Shown: in pieces, positions 8,543-15,276 of the stretch
How positions within the stretch are numbered: position 1 is the first letter of the stretch
How the letters are laid out: every line of letters starts with the position of its first letter
Translations under genes and position numbers: made by a program
Notes under the pieces: model-generated
Told to the model about the DNA's origin: nothing
The model's database searches: none
The model's input: the letters and a program-made list of their open reading frames with translations, nothing else
Source of the DNA: a virus
Direction: 5' to 3' (one strand)
IMG/VR virus record: IMGVR_UViG_3300033146_001719
Span: 1-27,715 of that record
DNA length: 27,715 nucleotides

Positions 8543-9208
8543 TTACCCTTTCTCCAATTTCATACTGAATACCATCGAATAATCAGCAGATGAACCAAGA
8601 GCATTAACTACACCTAATATTGTATTATCTTCATTACAAGATTTCTGTAATTCAGTATCTAAAATAGTATAAGGAGGAACTCCACCTTCTGCAGATATCG
8701 TAACAGGAAACAAAAATGGTTCTTCTGGCCTGCTTGGTACAACTACTGAGCTTGAACATCTTAAAGGTTCAGGTTGATTAGGAGTTATACATTTATTTAA
8801 AGGTAATTTAGTTTGAATAGTTATAGTATATCTCCATCCTGCTAATAGATCATCATAAATGCCATGTTCATAGTTACCATTAATGTTATCAGTTAGTAAT
8901 TCAAAATCTATTCCTGTATTATCTTCAAAGAATTCAGCTATTAAATCTCTTGCTATTAAAAGAGTTTCATTTGATATATCTAAATTATTTGAATCATCAT
9001 GTTCTAAAAGATCTAATATTCTTAAATTAAAAGTATATTCACCAACCATATTCTTTATTGATGAATTAGTTGGTTCAATATATAGCATTGGAAATAAATT
9101 ATCTTTAGTTGTTATAACTTCATCTTTACCGAAAAGGAATGAGTTAATTTGATAATGATTATTTGCAAATGTTTCTAAATCATTTATAATAGCTTTAAAT
9201 GTTTTCAT
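8543..9208 (-). CDS. Tail-completion-like protein, long paralogue with C-terminal extension (possibly frame-broken)
   Basis: A 221-residue ORF starting MKTFKAIINDLETFANNHYQ. Residues 1-145 duplicate the 146-aa protein encoded at 6652-7092. Beyond CITPN it carries a Pro-rich linker and an Ig-like piece (SAEGGVPPYTILD...) that stops abruptly after SMKLEKG. At the same place the next ORF is already open in the -1 frame, and rereading one base at AAA GGG TAA would give ...KLEKG-VRIEFDYD... and run on through the 399-aa ORF. The isolated extension looks incomplete for a domain, so this may be the front part of a protein of about 630 residues. Alternatives are a real stop here with the next ORF starting separately, or a programmed frameshift. 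Confidence 0.6.
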   Translation of the reverse strand: MKTFKAIINDLETFANNHYQINSFLFGKDEVITTKDNLFPMLYIEPTNSSIKNMVGEYTFNLRILDLLEHDDSNNLDISNETLLIARDLIAEFFEDNTGIDFELLTDNINGNYEHGIYDDLLAGWRYTITIQTKLPLNKCITPNQPEPLRCSSSVVVPSRPEEPFLFPVTISAEGGVPPYTILDTELQKSCNEDNTILGVVNALGSSADYSMVFSMKLEKG

Positions 9209-9212
9209 TAGT

Positions 9213-10028
9213 TTATTTTTTGTTTATTTGTTTTATTTGTTCATCAGATTGGAATTTTCTATATGATAAGAACTCTAAAACTTCAATTAATTTTTTATTT
9301 GTTATTTCATCTACTTTAGTTATATCATCATTAGTTAAAGAGTAAATGATTCCTTGCCAACCCCATCCATTTATATTATCTTCTTCATCTGTATCTTCTT
9401 CATCTTCTGAAGGTTCATTAAGAGGATTATCATTGTTTGATTTATCATATAGTGATACAGCATCTTCATCTTCTTCAGGTTCTCCTATAAATAAGTTAGG
9501 GTATGATTTTATAATACCTATTCTGTATTCTGAAAAATGATTAAATATAGATAGAAGAGTTTCAACTTTAAATTTAGATAACTTATTTGATAAATCATTT
9601 ACATCTTCTATATTATAATTATCTGGTAATAGTAAGCATGCTACTACATTTTGTATTTTAGTTTTAGAGTTATCTTTAGATGTTAAAAAGAAATCAGCAT
9701 CTACATATCTACCAAATTTAATTTTATTTAAGTTTTGTGTTATATATTCTGTTCCTTTAATCTTATAACTCTTTTGAATAGGTTTACTTTTAATTTCTTG
9801 ATTAAGGATTGATTTGAAATCTATTTGTGTAAATGAGATAACATCTATATTATCTAAAGTATCAATTGGAATATCAGCTAAGATATTTAGTATCTTTTTA
9901 ATTTGATTAATTTCATCATTTTGTTCGCTAAGGATTCCAAATAAAAGGTTATACTTATCAAGAGTTAGTTCTGATATGTTCTTACATTTATAAGTTGTAT
10001 CTAATATTTTAAATTGTATTCTATTCAT
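9213..10028 (-). CDS. Tail assembly chaperone-like protein
   Basis: A 271-residue protein with three parts. Residues 1-170 are helical and polar. An acidic linker (EPEEDEDA ... EPSEDEEDTDEEDN, about 178-215) follows. The C-terminal domain carries NGWGWQGIIYSLTNDDITKVDEI and ends in a Lys-rich helix. An acidic hinge followed by a short domain with a Trp-containing helix resembles the tail assembly chaperones that bind tape-measure and tail-tube proteins (lambda G/GT type). Here both parts are in one frame, with no frameshift needed. The gene directly follows three tRNA genes and lies 4 bp before the long tail-completion paralogue. The tape-measure gene is about 14 kb away, unlike the usual adjacent arrangement. 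The role is inferred from domain layout. Confidence 0.5.
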   Translation of the reverse strand: MNRIQFKILDTTYKCKNISELTLDKYNLLFGILSEQNDEINQIKKILNILADIPIDTLDNIDVISFTQIDFKSILNQEIKSKPIQKSYKIKGTEYITQNLNKIKFGRYVDADFFLTSKDNSKTKIQNVVACLLLPDNYNIEDVNDLSNKLSKFKVETLLSIFNHFSEYRIGIIKSYPNLFIGEPEEDEDAVSLYDKSNNDNPLNEPSEDEEDTDEEDNINGWGWQGIIYSLTNDDITKVDEITNKKLIEVLEFLSYRKFQSDEQIKQINKK

Positions 10029-10040
10029 ATTTAATTTTTG

Positions 10041-10114
10041 CAGGAGTGGTAGGATTTGAACCCACGATCTTCGGGTTTGGAATCCGATATTCTAACCAAC
10101 TGAACTACACTCCT
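10041..10114 (-). tRNA. tRNA-Trp (CCA)
   Basis: On the minus strand a 74-nt cloverleaf: acceptor AGGAGTG (10108-10114) pairs perfectly with CACTCCT (10042-10048), the D-arm is GTTC/GAAT, the anticodon loop is TTCCAAA and the T-arm GTGGGTTCAAATCCTAC. The anticodon CCA reads UGG. The discriminator base G73 (10041) is the usual Trp identity base. The 31-39 pair is an A-C mismatch. The terminal CCA is not encoded (GCA follows the acceptor). Confidence 0.93.
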
Positions 10115-10126
10115 GTTTTATTTTAG

Positions 10127-10200
10127 TAGGAATAGTAAGATTCGAACTTACGGCCACTTCCGTATCAGAGAAGTGCTCTAACCAACTGAGCTATATTCCT
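10127..10200 (-). tRNA. tRNA-Ile (GAT)
   Basis: A minus-strand cloverleaf: acceptor AGGAATA/TATTCCT has 7 pairs, D-stem GCTC/GAGC, anticodon stem CTTCT/GGAAG around loop CTGATAC, T-arm GTAAG-TTCGAAT-CTTAC, discriminator A. The anticodon GAT reads AUC and AUU, the latter very common in this A+T-rich genome. CCA is not encoded. It lies 12 bp from tRNA-Trp and 5 bp from tRNA-Ser, probably on one precursor. Confidence 0.95.
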
Positions 10201-10205
10201 AAGTG

Positions 10206-10290
10206 CGGAGATGATAGGATTCGAACCTATGCAACCACTACAGTTGTACAGTTTAGCAAACTGCTGCGTTAACCACTCTGCCACATCTCC
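10206..10290 (-). tRNA. tRNA-Ser (GCT)
   Basis: An 85-nt minus-strand cloverleaf with acceptor GGAGATG/CATCTCC, anticodon loop TTGCTAA (anticodon GCT, reads AGC/AGU), a T-arm ATAGG-TTCGAAT-CCTAT, and a long variable arm between anticodon and T-arms as expected for a class II tRNA. The discriminator is G73, as in tRNA-Ser. CCA is not encoded. It is the first of three clustered tRNAs after the terminase gene. Confidence 0.95.
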
Positions 10291-10556
10291 ATTATTTTAT
10301 TTATAGTAATAGTTACTATTTATTTGTTTCTTTTATAGTTGATGTAATGATAAAACTATTAAGTTGTTGATAACTAGGATGATAAGTTTTTAATCAATTA
10401 GTTATTAATTAGTTAAGTTAAGTTTTATTATTTTATTTTTATATTACATAGTTTTTATTATTATAATTAAATGTATTTGTTTATTATATAGGTTATAAAT
10501 ATTATTTTGAATGGGGAGGTGAGTTCGCCCGGCATGTTAATAGTACAAAAAACCTG
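10291..10556. other. Intergenic spacer between large terminase gene and tRNA cluster
   Basis: No ORF of note. Positions 10300-10500 are very A+T-rich with short repeats (TTAGTTATTAATTAGTTAAG around 10400-10420). In contrast, 10510-10536 is a G+C-rich island containing the imperfect dyad GGTGAGTTCGCC, directly past the terminase stop. Such a block next to terminase genes could be a packaging site, an RNA structure or the remnant of another gene; the sequence does not decide. Confidence 0.4.
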
Positions 10557-11735
10557 TTAGCCATAGAAAGATATAGTTGATTTAGGTTTGAATTCATCTT
10601 CAATTGCGTAACGAAGAGCATCTATAGCATGGTTAAAAGAATCAATTGGTTTATTAGTTGCTTTACCATTTCTATCTGTTTCCCATCTATAGTTACGAAA
10701 TTCTTTTATAATATTTAGAGAAGAATCTTCAATATGGATTGGGTATTCTAGAAGTTTGTTGATACCAGCCATGATAGAGCCTTTACCTTTTTTAGCACCT
10801 TTAATATTTATTTTATAGATTCTTTTTAATTCAGTTATTGATTTAGGTTCAGCAGAATCAGCAGTTATAGAATTAAAGTTATTTAGTTCTTTTATTTCTT
10901 TTGCTATTTGAGAGTTAAGTAAACCTTTTTTATAGAGGTGTTCTCTAAGATATAGTTGGTTATCACGAAAAGCTACTTCAATGATAGTAGTTGGATCATT
11001 AGTAAAACCCCAATCTAAACCAAATGTATGCCATATAAATTCTGATGGAAAATGATTAACTATATCCCAATTTTTACCTTCTTGAAATATTAAACCTTCA
11101 TAAGAACCCCATTCACCATCTACATAAACTCTTTTAAAGTTTTGGTTTAATAAAGCTCTTTGTTCTAAATCTTTTATAATAGTTTCGCTTACAAAGTTGT
11201 TATCTTTATAAGTTGAGTGTATAATTTTAATATCGTTTCTTTTTTCCATTTCATCTTTCATAAAGAATTCTCCAGATGGATTGAAAGAGCATAGTACTTT
11301 TATTTTAGTTCTTATTGAAGCTTGTATGTATGCTTCTTCTTTTATGTTGTTTATTTCTTCAAAGTAAACTATATCTTGCCTTGGCCCTCTAAACTTATCA
11401 GGATTATCAGCAGATACAAATTGAATAATTGAACCTGTATTTGGAAATGAGTAATAAGATTCTTTTGAGTTCCAATTATCTTGATTAAATAAATCACCCA
11501 TTATTATTTTTTTCCAATCTCTAATAGCACCTCTTCTAAGTGTTGGAAAAGTTTCACCTACAATAGTTATAACTAAACTTTCTTGTGTTAGTGCTATAAT
11601 AGTTAGTAATTGAAGAATTCCTATTGATTTACCTGAAGAGGTACCACCATAGGAAACAATTACACGAGTATTAGGATCATTATATGCATGTAGAGCCTCA
11701 TAGAAGCTCTTAGTAAAATTAAAATTTAATTCCAT
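10557..11735 (-). CDS. terL: Terminase large subunit (packaging ATPase/nuclease)
   Basis: A complete 392-residue TerL that powers DNA packaging into proheads through the portal and cuts the genome. Walker A is GGTSSGKS (residues 30-37); the Walker B-like segment is DIVYFEEIN (about 125-133). The RNase H-like nuclease domain shows FGLDWGFTNDPTT (about 238-250), ITADSAEPKS (about 285) and the final NHAIDALRYAIED, giving the expected acidic residues. Length and motif order suit a short, PBSX/Terminase_3-type enzyme. Its ATG (11733-11735) overlaps the TAA of the small subunit gene as TAATG. Unusually, what follows is three tRNAs and tail genes, not portal. Confidence 0.93.
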   Translation of the reverse strand: MELNFNFTKSFYEALHAYNDPNTRVIVSYGGTSSGKSIGILQLLTIIALTQESLVITIVGETFPTLRRGAIRDWKKIIMGDLFNQDNWNSKESYYSFPNTGSIIQFVSADNPDKFRGPRQDIVYFEEINNIKEEAYIQASIRTKIKVLCSFNPSGEFFMKDEMEKRNDIKIIHSTYKDNNFVSETIIKDLEQRALLNQNFKRVYVDGEWGSYEGLIFQEGKNWDIVNHFPSEFIWHTFGLDWGFTNDPTTIIEVAFRDNQLYLREHLYKKGLLNSQIAKEIKELNNFNSITADSAEPKSITELKRIYKINIKGAKKGKGSIMAGINKLLEYPIHIEDSSLNIIKEFRNYRWETDRNGKATNKPIDSFNHAIDALRYAIEDEFKPKSTISFYG

Positions 11736-12136
11736 TATTGCTTATTTATTAATTTATTTAATTCATCCTGATCCTCCTGTGAACCTACATTAAAATTTAT
11801 ATTTAAATCAAATGAACCTTCAACTTTTAGTTTATCACCAAAAATATTTGATTCCATTTTTGATAACCACCACATAGCAACTTTAGTATCACCATCATTA
11901 ATAGCTCTTCTTAAAGCACCTATTGCATTATCATTTGTTCTCATTCTTTCTTCATGAAAGAATTGTAATACTTCTGGCCATTTATGAACGTATTTTTTAG
12001 CAGTATGCCATTGTACTTCTAATTTACCTGCTATTATACTTATCATTCCACCTGAATCTACAATTGCAGCTTTAACCATTTCTGGAGATATTATATCTGT
12101 GTAACCTTTAGGCCCACTATTTTTATTTCCTGCCAT
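11735..12136 (-). CDS. terS: Terminase small subunit
   Basis: A 133-residue protein starting MAGNKNSGPKGYTD, with a helix-turn-helix-like N-terminal half (SGGMISIIAGKLEVQWHTAKKYVHKWPEVLQFFHEE) that would bind the packaging-initiation site. Next comes a helical oligomerisation segment (AIGALRRAINDGDTKVAMWWLSKME), and then a C-terminal tail (QEDQDELNKLINKQ) that could contact TerL. Layout and length fit the small terminase family, and it is translationally coupled to the TerL gene. The start at 12136 has an AAATAAAAAATAATAAA leader. Confidence 0.8.
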   Translation of the reverse strand: MAGNKNSGPKGYTDIISPEMVKAAIVDSGGMISIIAGKLEVQWHTAKKYVHKWPEVLQFFHEERMRTNDNAIGALRRAINDGDTKVAMWWLSKMESNIFGDKLKVEGSFDLNINFNVGSQEDQDELNKLINKQ

Positions 12137-12140
12137 TTTA

Positions 12141-12461
12141 TTATTTTTTATTTATATGTTTATTCCAATAACTATAAAGATTAATTATAACATATTTCTG
12201 TACTCCTTCACAACCTCTATTACCAGCACTTTCATTATGTATATTTTTAAAAATATCAAATAATCTATTTAGTTGATGTGGAGTTGCTGTTATAACATTT
12301 CTATTAAAATTAGTATAGAATTTAATTAAATATAATTCATCTTCATTATGTTGTGTAATTTTAGGTTTAGATTTACATGTTTCTATATGTTTTAAATAGA
12401 AATCTTTTCTTTTATATTCTTTATTGCAATATTCGCATTTATATTTCATTTGTAATTTCAT
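12141..12461 (-). CDS. Small C2HC zinc-finger protein
   Basis: A 106-residue protein with one N-terminal zinc finger: C9-x2-C12-x12-H25-x3-C29 in the context YKCEYCNKEYKRKDFYLKHIETC, read in two parts. A helical domain follows (residues 42-100) with LIKFYTNFNRN, HQLNRLFDIFKNI and NRGCEGVQKYVIINLYSYW. It lies 4 bp upstream of the small terminase gene and 21 bp downstream of the sigma-like gene, so it is probably in the same transcript. A DNA- or RNA-binding role in packaging or late regulation is plausible but inferred. An internal ATG at residue 5 is an alternative start. Confidence 0.65.
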   Translation of the reverse strand: MKLQMKYKCEYCNKEYKRKDFYLKHIETCKSKPKITQHNEDELYLIKFYTNFNRNVITATPHQLNRLFDIFKNIHNESAGNRGCEGVQKYVIINLYSYWNKHINKK

Positions 12462-12482
12462 AATATATAGTATTAGTTTTTA

Positions 12483-13115
12483 TTAATTTGTTTGTTCGAA
12501 TTTATCATATAAAAGAGAATAATCTAAATTATCATCTTTTAATTTAGTTTTAATTTTATTGATTACAGGAATTAAAGAGTTTCTTATGGATTGAAAATCA
12601 ATTCCAACTTCATCTCCTAATCTTCTATAACTCATTTTTCTTTTTTTGTTTATTTCTTTATTAGTTAAATCTTTAATATCATGAAGCTCTTCATAGTTAT
12701 AAAATAGATTAAATAGTTTATGTTGATACCAAGTAATTTCTTTATTTTCAAACATTACATCAGCTATTTCAATAAGTTTTTTAAAAATATCGTATTTAAT
12801 ATTATTATGGTTATCTTGTTCATAGTTATATACATCAGATTCAGTAATTTCACTATGATTTTTAGTTGATTCTATTAATTTGTTATAAGCTGAATATTTA
12901 TAGAATGCATTGTTCTTTAAAACGACGAAAAGAAACACAAATTTGTTTCTTATATCGCTTAATGGAGCTTTTCTTTTTATAATAGTTATAATAGATTCAT
13001 TTATTAAATCATCTGCATTATAATTTCCTACAAAAGATACTGCTAATTTATGAATCTTGTTATAATTATCATCAATATATGTTAATATCTCTTGTTTATG
13101 CTTATCTTCGTTCAT
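12483..13115 (-). CDS. Sigma-70-family-like transcription factor
   Basis: A 210-residue protein with the two-domain layout of a small sigma factor. Residues about 15-75 resemble region 2 (IHKLAVSFVGNYNADDLINESIITIIK, where NADDLINES matches the region-2 ADDLxQE pattern, then FVFLFVVLKNNAFYKY). After a polar linker, residues about 160-200 (KMSYRRLGDEVGIDFQSIRNSLIPVINKIKTKL) resemble the helix-turn-helix of region 4. It would redirect host RNA polymerase, plausibly to terminase and tail genes just downstream. The start codon overlaps the previous stop (TAATG at 13113-13117). The match is by pattern; another HTH regulator is the main alternative. Confidence 0.6.
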   Translation of the reverse strand: MNEDKHKQEILTYIDDNYNKIHKLAVSFVGNYNADDLINESIITIIKRKAPLSDIRNKFVFLFVVLKNNAFYKYSAYNKLIESTKNHSEITESDVYNYEQDNHNNIKYDIFKKLIEIADVMFENKEITWYQHKLFNLFYNYEELHDIKDLTNKEINKKRKMSYRRLGDEVGIDFQSIRNSLIPVINKIKTKLKDDNLDYSLLYDKFEQTN

Positions 13116-13438
13116 TATCTTAAATTCTTTTTATAATACTCAAATAATTCCATTGTAATTCCTTCTACTTTGTTAGCTGATAATCTTCTAGCTACTACTT
13201 TAATTTGTTCTATTTTATCTTTAGGAATACTCATTTGTTTTATATAATCATATCCATTTCTAAAATAATTAAAATCAAAATATTCATCTTTTAAATTTAT
13301 AATTCCTTTTATTGTTGAAATTGAATATTCTTTTAAAATTGTATTAGTGTTACAAAAATTAATGAATTCTTTTGGATCTCTTAAATGAGTTTCTGCTTCA
13401 TTAATTGCTTTTAGTTTATTATTTAGTTCTTTGTTCAT
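13115..13438 (-). CDS. Hypothetical protein (107 aa)
   Basis: A helical, charged protein (MNKELNNKLKAINEAETHLRDPKEFINFC...RRLSANKVEGITMELFEYYKKNLR). No known motif is visible and there is no signal or membrane segment. Its ATG overlaps the TGA of the upstream gene (ATGA, 13435-13438) and its TAA overlaps the start of the sigma-like gene (TAATG). It is therefore embedded in a tightly coupled operon, which supports it being a real gene. The partner relationship to the sigma-like protein, for example as an anti-sigma or co-factor, is speculation. Confidence 0.6.
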   Translation of the reverse strand: MNKELNNKLKAINEAETHLRDPKEFINFCNTNTILKEYSISTIKGIINLKDEYFDFNYFRNGYDYIKQMSIPKDKIEQIKVVARRLSANKVEGITMELFEYYKKNLR

Positions 13439-13755
13439 ATTAGTATTTTTATTTCTTTTTTATAAAGTGTTTTAGTATCTTTTATTTGTTGATTTATTTT
13501 ATCTTTTTCTTCTTTTAAATATTTTTTATAAATATCTAATTTATGTTTATTTTTAAGAATTGCTTTTAAAATTATTTTAGATAAATATATTTTATCTTCT
13601 TCTAATTGTTGGATAATTAATTTACTTTGCAATCTTCTAAGTTTTTTTGTTAATTTAAGAGTACTTTCTGATTTTTTAATTTTCTTAACATATTCACTCT
13701 TAATGCTTTGATATTCTATCCAACACTCTTTCTCTAATTCTTTAAAGGTTTTCAT
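13435..13755 (-). CDS. Hypothetical Lys/Glu-rich coiled-coil protein (106 aa)
   Basis: The preferred start is the ATG at 13753-13755 (MKTFKELEKECWIEYQSIK), overlapping the upstream gene by 14 bp. A longer reading from 13791 would overlap it by 50 bp and adds a hydrophobic dozen residues of doubtful value. The product is almost entirely helical with heptad-like spacing and about one third Lys (LRRLQSKLIIQQLEEDKIYL, YKKYLKEEKDKINQQIKDT). Expected to be a soluble coiled coil, possibly nucleic-acid-associated. No family recognised. Confidence 0.55.
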   Translation of the reverse strand: MKTFKELEKECWIEYQSIKSEYVKKIKKSESTLKLTKKLRRLQSKLIIQQLEEDKIYLSKIILKAILKNKHKLDIYKKYLKEEKDKINQQIKDTKTLYKKEIKILI

Positions 13756-13990
13756 AGCTAGTACATTTATTATGAGGAGCTTCTGTTTCAAAAATGAACC
13801 ATTCTTGTTTCTTATAATTATAACCTATTTCGTTATATTGTTCATAATACCATTCTAAAACATTTTTTCTATCATTTTTAGCAAATTTATGAAATGGTTT
13901 AATATTAGAATTAATATTAAGGTAAGATGCTAGCATATTATCTAGAGTTTCTTTTTTTCGTAAGTTTGATGTTAATACGTATACATTCAT
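13742..13990 (-). CDS. Hypothetical protein (82 aa)
   Basis: A small soluble protein (MNVYVLTSNLRKKETLDNMLASYLNINSN...KKQEWFIFETEAPHNKCTSYENL) starting at ATG 13988-13990. A leader of the form ATATATAAAATAAAAATAAA lies 12-30 bp upstream, suggesting either a promoter or a ribosome-binding leader. Aromatic-rich (WYYEQYNEIGYNY), no cysteine pairs or membrane segment. The 3' end overlaps the next gene by 14 bp. Function unknown. Confidence 0.55.
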   Translation of the reverse strand: MNVYVLTSNLRKKETLDNMLASYLNINSNIKPFHKFAKNDRKNVLEWYYEQYNEIGYNYKKQEWFIFETEAPHNKCTSYENL

Positions 13991-14039
13991 AGTTGTTTAT
14001 TTTTATTTTATATATCAAAGCTTCTCGGGCTTTTTATTC

Positions 14040-14603
14040 TTAAAACTGTTTTAAATCATATCCACCTCTTTCATTTAAAGAAGTTAAATATTCAGCATCT
14101 TTATTACTTAAATAATCTATAACAGTTAATTGTTCTACTGCAAATAAAATTACTTTAGTATATTTGCCATTAAAATCTGTTGTTAAAGGATATGTTCTGC
14201 CATCAGCAGATTGAACTTGATTTTCAGGTAATACTAAATCTCTTGTTAATTCTATCATTGATATTCTTTTAGTATATTCATCTACAAAAAATAGTTTAAA
14301 AGGCATTCCTAGTGTTTCACTCATTTTAATATATTTTACAAAATGTTTGAAATCTATTCCTGTTGCATTATAATTATTCATTCTTGCTTTTGCTTTAACA
14401 TCTCCTATAAACATTTTTTTATTTTCTTTCATTGTTCTTTCAATTGCCATAATATCAAAAAATTCCCATTTAGAATCTTTTTTCTCTTGAAATGGTTCAT
14501 ATACAACATAACCTTTTTGATTAAGAATCTTTTTTATAATTTTTTCTGCATATACTCCTTTTTTATATACATTAGTTTGATTAAATTTTTTAGTAGTTTT
14601 CAT
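14040..14603 (-). CDS. PD-(D/E)XK nuclease-like protein
   Basis: I use ATG 14601-14603 (187 aa). The frame is open to 14681, but that upstream ATG lies just past a terminator hairpin, while 14603 has an A-rich leader. From this start the fold signature is E20 in helix A (GVYAEKIIKKILNQKGY), D50 in a strand (WEFFDIMAI), and D68-V-K70 (FIGDVKAKAR), followed by a TGIDFKHFVKYIKM helix and LFFVDE strand. This is the layout of PD-(D/E)XK nucleases such as archaeal-type Holliday-junction resolvases and phage recombination nucleases. It lies in the small-gene block between the replication-type and sigma-like genes. Its substrate is not evident: genome resolution, repair or host DNA attack are all possible. 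Confidence 0.6.
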   Translation of the reverse strand: MKTTKKFNQTNVYKKGVYAEKIIKKILNQKGYVVYEPFQEKKDSKWEFFDIMAIERTMKENKKMFIGDVKAKARMNNYNATGIDFKHFVKYIKMSETLGMPFKLFFVDEYTKRISMIELTRDLVLPENQVQSADGRTYPLTTDFNGKYTKVILFAVEQLTVIDYLSNKDAEYLTSLNERGGYDLKQF

Positions 14604-14683
14604 AATATGTTTATTTTTTATTTTATATATTACTTCATCTTGTTTAAAAAAATTTAAATCTAGTGGTTCTAAACAGTTCACAT

Positions 14684-14713
14684 AAAAAAACCCATTCTCT
14701 ACAAAATGGGTTT
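14684..14713 (-). terminator. Intrinsic terminator after the 173-aa gene
   Basis: A 9-bp stem, AAACCCATT (14688-14696) with AATGGGTTT (14705-14713) and an 8-nt loop. Read on the minus strand it is followed by seven T (14690 down to 14684). It lies 40 bp past the stop of the gene at 14753-15274 and separates it from the nuclease gene. Confidence 0.8.
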
Positions 14714-14752
14714 AATAAAAAAAATAAACGGTTAAATTGTTATGTTATTATA

Positions 14753-15274
14753 TTATATATCAGTTACGGCTGGCGGAAGATTTAATTCTGGATCGTTTCG
14801 TAACTTTTCCACTATTCTTGCAACTTCTTCTAATTCTTTTATATTTAATTTTATATCTTTATGATTACTATTATCTCTACTTGGTTTATGTATATCTTCT
14901 AATTCAGTATCTAATGGATATGAAAGGCCGCCATTAAATTTAACATAAGAATATTTTCTAGCAAATTGTTCTAATCTATGTAAATACACTTCAAATTTAC
15001 CAGTATCCTTACGGGCTTCATATCGTAATTTAATTACTTTTACTAAATCATTTAAATAATCTTCATTATAATATACGTATATCTTTGAAAACATAGTTAA
15101 AACACCATTAACAACAGTTTCATTTAAAGTATAAATTAAATAATCATTGTTATTTGCTCCTCTAAAATCGTTATTAGAATCATAGTTTTCTTTACATTTA
15201 TAATCAGTAGTATATTGTAGTTTCTTTTCTATAATATTAATTATTTTTTCCATTGTTGAATATTCGTATTCCAT
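14753..15274 (-). CDS. Hypothetical protein (173 aa)
   Basis: A soluble, mixed alpha/beta protein (MEYEYSTMEKIINIIEKKLQ...LHRLEQFARKYSYVKFNGG...) with a helical C-terminal half (LNIKELEEVARIVEKLRNDPEL) ending in a Pro-rich tail. No catalytic motif or membrane segment that I can identify. The start at 15274 lies 2 bp past the stop of a 39-residue ORF and the gene ends at a clear terminator, so it is the last gene of a short transcript starting at or before 16139. Role unknown; the neighbourhood suggests early or middle functions. Confidence 0.6.
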   Translation of the reverse strand: MEYEYSTMEKIINIIEKKLQYTTDYKCKENYDSNNDFRGANNNDYLIYTLNETVVNGVLTMFSKIYVYYNEDYLNDLVKVIKLRYEARKDTGKFEVYLHRLEQFARKYSYVKFNGGLSYPLDTELEDIHKPSRDNSNHKDIKLNIKELEEVARIVEKLRNDPELNLPPAVTDI

Positions 15275-15276
15275 AA

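Noticed and set aside
8543-8585. Canonical programmed -1 frameshift site
   Set aside because: No X-XXY-YYZ heptamer in the overlap in the required frame; AAA GGG allows only poor re-pairing. Kept as an unresolved frame break instead.
8883-9152. Plus-strand ORF of 89 residues
   Set aside because: Antisense to the tail-completion paralogue; low-complexity Ser/Leu product and no leader.
14040-14603. Toxin or restriction-type defence gene
   Set aside because: PD-(D/E)XK motifs alone do not separate defence enzymes from recombination nucleases, and no methylase or antitoxin partner lies nearby.
14343-14657. Plus-strand ORF of 104 residues
   Set aside because: Reverse reading of the nuclease gene; Phe/Ile/Cys-rich low-complexity product with no family features.
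14604-14681. N-terminal extension of the nuclease gene to ATG 14681
   Set aside because: It would start just past the terminator hairpin; the ATG at 14603 has an A-rich leader, and the added residues carry no motif.
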